NCBI GenBank assembly: GCA_003250455.1
Contig: QKGK01000282.1
Span: 1 to 7,417 of the forward strand
Reading direction: 5' to 3'
Length of the DNA stretch: 7,417 nucleotides
DNA from: Chloroflexota bacterium
GTDB lineage: Bacteria > Chloroflexota > Anaerolineae > Anaerolineales > UBA11579
Part shown: piece by piece, positions 4,301-7,417 of the stretch
Layout: each line of letters starts with the position of its first letter
How positions within the stretch are numbered: the first letter of the stretch is position 1
The notes under the pieces: generated by a model
The model's input: the letters and a program-made list of their open reading frames with translations, nothing else
Databases searched by the model: none
What the model was told of the DNA's origin: nothing
Translations under genes and position numbers: made by a program

Positions 4301-6724
4301 TTAGTTCCTCAGCGGTTTCCCGGTCTGCAAAAAGTGCCACAGACGTTCCTGGGTTTTCTTTTCCCCACACAGCGACATAAACCCTTCCCGCTCCAGGTCG
4401 AGGATATATTGTTCATCTACCCACTGGGGCTGGCTGATGTTCCCACCCGCCAGCACATACGCCACTTTCTCACCGATCAGCCGGTCATGCTCGGAGATAT
4501 ACCTTCCTTCTTCAAACATCCACACGCCAACCCGCAAGGTAGAAAGCACATCTGCCCCGGCTGCATAGACTTTTTCCTTATACGGCGCTGCATAACCCGC
4601 ATCCGCCAGATGGCGGGCTTCGCGTTTGGCTTCCATCAGCAGATAATCATCGTTCATCACGATCCGGTCAGAGGGTGCTATCATGCCAAACTCGCGCGCT
4701 TCGATCGGGCTGGTAGCAACTTGGGCCGTCCCAATCTGCATGAACAGCCGCTGCACAACCGGCATCGGGTCAGCATTCTCAGTCTGCATGGCCGGGTTCA
4801 GCACCCTGCGCAGCATCTCTTTGGTGCCGCCACCTGCGGGCAGCAGCCCCATCCCAACCTCTACCAGGCCGGTCACCAGAAAACCGGAACTAACGATCCG
4901 GCTGGCATGCATCATCAGCTCAGCGCCGCCGCCCAGGGTGTAGCCAAAAGGCGCCAGCACCACCGGGACAGGCGAATAGCGCATCCGCATGTTCATATCC
5001 TGCAAGCCTTTGACCACCCCCTCAAGCTCGTCCCACTGCCCCTGCTGCGAATACATCGCGATCAGGAACAGGTTCGCTCCGGCAGAAAAATGCTCGCCCT
5101 GGTTGCCGATCACAATTCCCTCAAACTGGGTTTCAGCCAGATCCATGGCTTTGTGGATCATCTCGCCGATGTCGGTGTCGAAGGTGTTCATCTTGGAATG
5201 GAATTCCACGCATACGATCCCATCGCCCAAATCGATCAGGCTGGCGCTGCCGTTCTTTGCCACTTCTTTCTGATCAGTCTTCAGCTTTGGCAGCGAGATC
5301 AGCCCTTCCTCCTGCTCAAACAGGTGATAGCCCTTTTTGGCCGGGTGATACACCCCCACTTTGATACCGCCATCCACCTTGTAGAAAGACTCAATCCCAC
5401 TCGCCAGCATTTCTTCCACCCAGGGAGCAGGCAAAAAGCCTTCCGCTTTCATCTGCTCCACGGTCTCTGCCACGCCCATCGCGTCCCATATCTCAAAGGG
5501 ACCAACTTCGTGCATAAAGCCCCACTTAAGGGCGTTATCCACCGCAGATGGCAGTTCGGTGATCTCTGGAATACACTGGGAAGTATACGAAAAGCTCTGG
5601 AACATGACCGCCCGCACCAGCTTGGCCGCTTTATCGTCATACCCGATCAGCGCTTTGATGCGTTTGCCCACTTCCTCTATATCTTTTACCTTTCCGATCG
5701 ATTCAAAGCGGATTTTCTCGCCGGAGTTTTCGTGCTCCAGGGTTTCCAGATTGAGGGTCCAAAACTCCTTCTTTCCATCGACCACCACTTGTTTGTAGTA
5801 GCCCACCTTTGTTTTGTTTCCCAGCCAGCCGCGTTCAATCAGCGTTTTGGAAAGCTGCGCCGGTTTCTCTGCCCGCAGCACCGCCTGGGCCACCTTATCA
5901 TGTGGGATCAGTTCAGCCAGGTTATCACTGACGTGCTGGGCCACATCCAGCCCAACCAGGTCCAGCAGGCGGAAGGTGGCCGTTTTGGGCCGGCCAATGG
6001 TCGGCCCGGTGATGGCGTCCACTTCTTCAACGGTATAGCCATTTTCCAGTGCATACTGCATCACAAAAGCCCCCGCCACCGAGAACACCCGGTTCCCGAT
6101 GAAGTTAGGGGTGTCTTTACACACCACAATTCCCTTGCCCAGCCGTAATTCGCTGAACCTGGAAATGAAGTCCACCACTTCGGGTAAAGTCTCTGGCCCG
6201 GAAATGATCTCCAGCAATTTCAGGTAGCGCGGTGGGTTGAAGAAGTGCGCCCCCAGGAAATGCTGCTGGAAACCCTCGGACATCCCCTCTGAAAGGGAAT
6301 GTACCGGGATTCCGGAAGTATTGGTGGTCACAATGGTATGTTCCCCGCGCACCGCATCGATCCGAGAGAACAAATCGCGCTTGATCTTCAAATTCTCCAC
6401 GATCGCTTCAATCACCCAATCCGCTTCGGCGATCACATCAAAATCATCGTCCAGGTTCCCCAGTGAGACCATATCGGCAATCGCCGGGGAGAATAAGCTC
6501 GCCGGGCGGGATTTCAAAGCCGCCTGGAAACCCGCTTCCACGATCCGGCTGCGTACCTTCGGGCTTTCCAGGGTCAATCCGGCAGATTCCTCCTGAGGTG
6601 TCAGCCCTCTGGGAACAATATCCAACAAAGTCACCCGCACTCCGGCATTTGCAAGGTGAGCGGCAATTGCCGCCCCCATTGTGCCTGAGCCGATCACCAC
6701 CGCTTTATTCACTCGATACTTCAT
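4301..6724 (-). CDS. fadN: 3-hydroxyacyl-CoA dehydrogenase / enoyl-CoA hydratase (FadN type)
   Basis: This is a bifunctional enzyme for beta-oxidation steps two and three: hydration of 2-enoyl-CoA and NAD-dependent oxidation of 3-hydroxyacyl-CoA. The 807 residues are close to Bacillus FadN. The N-terminal Rossmann domain starts with VVIGSGTMGAAIAAHLANAG (9-28). The dehydrogenase active site is visible as Ser137 in NTSG, His160 in GAHFFNP, Glu172 and the NFIGNR segment (207-212). A second dehydrogenase-fold region follows to about 470. The C-terminal crotonase domain (about 490-740) has the oxyanion-hole stretch HFSAGANL (545-552), and Glu602 (GGGAE) and Glu622 (LVEVGMG) at the positions of the two catalytic glutamates. 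The hydratase is C-terminal, unlike E. coli FadB. An earlier ATG at 6781 is rejected in favour of 6724. The order dehydrogenase-fadN-fadA resembles the genes of the Bacillus fadNAE set. Confidence 0.94.
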   Translation of the reverse strand: MKYRVNKAVVIGSGTMGAAIAAHLANAGVRVTLLDIVPRGLTPQEESAGLTLESPKVRSRIVEAGFQAALKSRPASLFSPAIADMVSLGNLDDDFDVIAEADWVIEAIVENLKIKRDLFSRIDAVRGEHTIVTTNTSGIPVHSLSEGMSEGFQQHFLGAHFFNPPRYLKLLEIISGPETLPEVVDFISRFSELRLGKGIVVCKDTPNFIGNRVFSVAGAFVMQYALENGYTVEEVDAITGPTIGRPKTATFRLLDLVGLDVAQHVSDNLAELIPHDKVAQAVLRAEKPAQLSKTLIERGWLGNKTKVGYYKQVVVDGKKEFWTLNLETLEHENSGEKIRFESIGKVKDIEEVGKRIKALIGYDDKAAKLVRAVMFQSFSYTSQCIPEITELPSAVDNALKWGFMHEVGPFEIWDAMGVAETVEQMKAEGFLPAPWVEEMLASGIESFYKVDGGIKVGVYHPAKKGYHLFEQEEGLISLPKLKTDQKEVAKNGSASLIDLGDGIVCVEFHSKMNTFDTDIGEMIHKAMDLAETQFEGIVIGNQGEHFSAGANLFLIAMYSQQGQWDELEGVVKGLQDMNMRMRYSPVPVVLAPFGYTLGGGAELMMHASRIVSSGFLVTGLVEVGMGLLPAGGGTKEMLRRVLNPAMQTENADPMPVVQRLFMQIGTAQVATSPIEAREFGMIAPSDRIVMNDDYLLMEAKREARHLADAGYAAPYKEKVYAAGADVLSTLRVGVWMFEEGRYISEHDRLIGEKVAYVLAGGNISQPQWVDEQYILDLEREGFMSLCGEKKTQERLWHFLQTGKPLRN

Positions 6725-6728
6725 CTTT

Positions 6729-6733
6729 CCTCC
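6729..6733 (-). promoter_or_regulatory. Ribosome binding site that fixes the fadN start
   Basis: GGAGG on the minus strand lies four bases before ATG 6724 and just after the acyl-CoA dehydrogenase stop (TAA, 6737-6735). The resulting protein begins directly at the Rossmann strand. The alternative ATG at 6781 would add 19 residues overlapping the dehydrogenase gene and is not supported. Confidence 0.87.
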
Positions 6734-6734
6734 T

Positions 6735-7417
6735 TTACCGCAGGTCACTGCCCCGGTAGCCAAGGATCTGGCGGGCAGCAATCAGGCGGTTGATTTGTCC
6801 GGTTCCCTCGAAAATATCGTTGATCTTGGCATCACGCATCCATTTTTCCAGCAAAAATTCCCGCGAGTAGCCCAGCGGCCCCATGATTTCCACGGCCTTC
6901 TGGGTGATCTTGGTGGCTACGTCTCCGGCGTGCAGCTTGCTCATCGCTGATTCAAGCGCATTGGCCTGGCGCTGGTCTGAAAGCCAGATCGCTTTGAGAG
7001 TCAGCAGCCAGGAGGAGCGGAGCATGCGTTCCATGTCGATGATCTCGCGTTCGATGTTGGTCATCTTCTGGCGGGGCAGCCCATAACGGATTTCTACGCC
7101 TTGTTCTGCCAGCATCTTTTTCACTTCCTCCAGCGCAGCCCGAGCCACGCCCAACGCCGACGCCGCCACCAGCGGTCGGGTTACGTTGAAGGTCTGCATC
7201 GCCCCTTTGAACCCCTTGGTGGATGTTTCGATCGTCGGGCTGCCGAGAATATTCCCATAAGGCACCCGCACATCATCCAATACAATCGTGACTGTATCGC
7301 TGCTGCGGATCCCCAGCTTTTCTTCTTTTTTGGTCACTTTTGCGCCTGGAGTGCCGGCTTCCACCACAAATGAGCGGATTCCCGCCCGCCCGGCCTGGGG
7401 GTCCAGGGTGGCCCAAA
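6735..7417 (-). CDS. Acyl-CoA dehydrogenase (partial, C-terminal about 227 residues)
   Basis: This FAD-dependent enzyme catalyses the first beta-oxidation step, forming the trans-2 double bond in acyl-CoA and passing electrons to ETF. The frame is open to the right edge, where the readable protein begins with WATLDPQAG and reaches FVVEAGTPGAKV, the usual middle beta-domain segment. KKEEKLGIRSSDT and DDVRVP follow, then the C-terminal helical domain. The catalytic glutamate is the E of IFEGTGQ (codon 6809-6807), in the short-type position near the C-terminus, followed by INRLIAARQIL. The retained piece is a little over half of a typical 380-400-residue protein. A GTG at 7367 within the frame is not the start. 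It is the first operon gene visible here; fadN follows 10 bp later. The symbol is left blank because acyl-CoA dehydrogenase paralogues are numerous and chain-length preference cannot be read from this half. Confidence 0.95.
   Translation of the reverse strand, partial: WATLDPQAGRAGIRSFVVEAGTPGAKVTKKEEKLGIRSSDTVTIVLDDVRVPYGNILGSPTIETSTKGFKGAMQTFNVTRPLVAASALGVARAALEEVKKMLAEQGVEIRYGLPRQKMTNIEREIIDMERMLRSSWLLTLKAIWLSDQRQANALESAMSKLHAGDVATKITQKAVEIMGPLGYSREFLLEKWMRDAKINDIFEGTGQINRLIAARQILGYRGSDLR

Noticed and set aside
4290..4370. Upstream ATG for the thiolase, adding 27 residues
   Set aside because: It overlaps the upstream gene, whereas ATG 4289 has a proper Shine-Dalgarno and gives the normal N-terminus.
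4193..6148. A 651-codon open frame on the plus strand opposite the dehydrogenase/hydratase and thiolase genes
   Set aside because: It is antisense to well-supported genes with intact catalytic residues. Its translation is His-, Gln- and Pro-rich without domain features, as expected from the complementary frame of biased codons.
7365..7367. GTG as the start of the acyl-CoA dehydrogenase
   Set aside because: The frame stays open to the window edge, and residues upstream of the GTG (reading RSFV before VEAGTPG) continue the family sequence, so it is an internal valine.

Overview
The window comes from a bacterial chromosome of moderate GC content. It holds eight genes in two functional blocks that converge on one terminator. 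The protein style (compact acyl-CoA dehydrogenase, FadN-type dehydrogenase/hydratase, FadA-type thiolase, free SCP2 protein, COG2345-type regulator beside sufCB) resembles Chloroflexota, perhaps Anaerolineae. That placement rests on general resemblance only and is tentative.

Positions 1-2710 form an iron-sulfur cluster assembly block. On the minus strand, sufC is followed by sufB, whose C-terminal part runs off the left edge. Divergently on the plus strand lie a SufR-like winged-helix regulator with a cysteine-rich C-terminus and a small MIP18/DUF59 (SufT-like) protein. The 222-bp gap between the two units carries the most striking signal in the window. Two near-consensus sigma-70 promoters stand back to back (TTGACA-N17-TATACT to the right, TTGACG-N17-TATAAT to the left). 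They are placed in exact mirror symmetry about a 12-bp perfect inverted repeat whose outer ends form most of each -35 box. One regulator bound at this dyad could control cluster assembly, the regulator itself and the DUF59 factor together.

Positions 2743-7417 form a fatty-acid beta-oxidation operon read entirely on the minus strand, in transcription order: acyl-CoA dehydrogenase (N-terminus beyond the right edge), 3-hydroxyacyl-CoA dehydrogenase/enoyl-CoA hydratase (FadN type), 3-ketoacyl-CoA thiolase (FadA type) and an SCP2 sterol-carrier-domain protein. The gaps are 10-14 bp, each with a clear Shine-Dalgarno sequence. Together the enzymes cover all four steps of the beta-oxidation spiral, and the SCP2 protein probably binds acyl-CoA or another lipid ligand.

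The two blocks meet at a strong hairpin (2678-2707) that can terminate transcription in both directions. No RNA genes, insertion sequences, CRISPR arrays or transfer signatures were seen. No gene-free stretch exceeds 300 bases. The genes belong to well-known families; the candidate novelty is the symmetric divergent control region and the regulator-DUF59 pairing.
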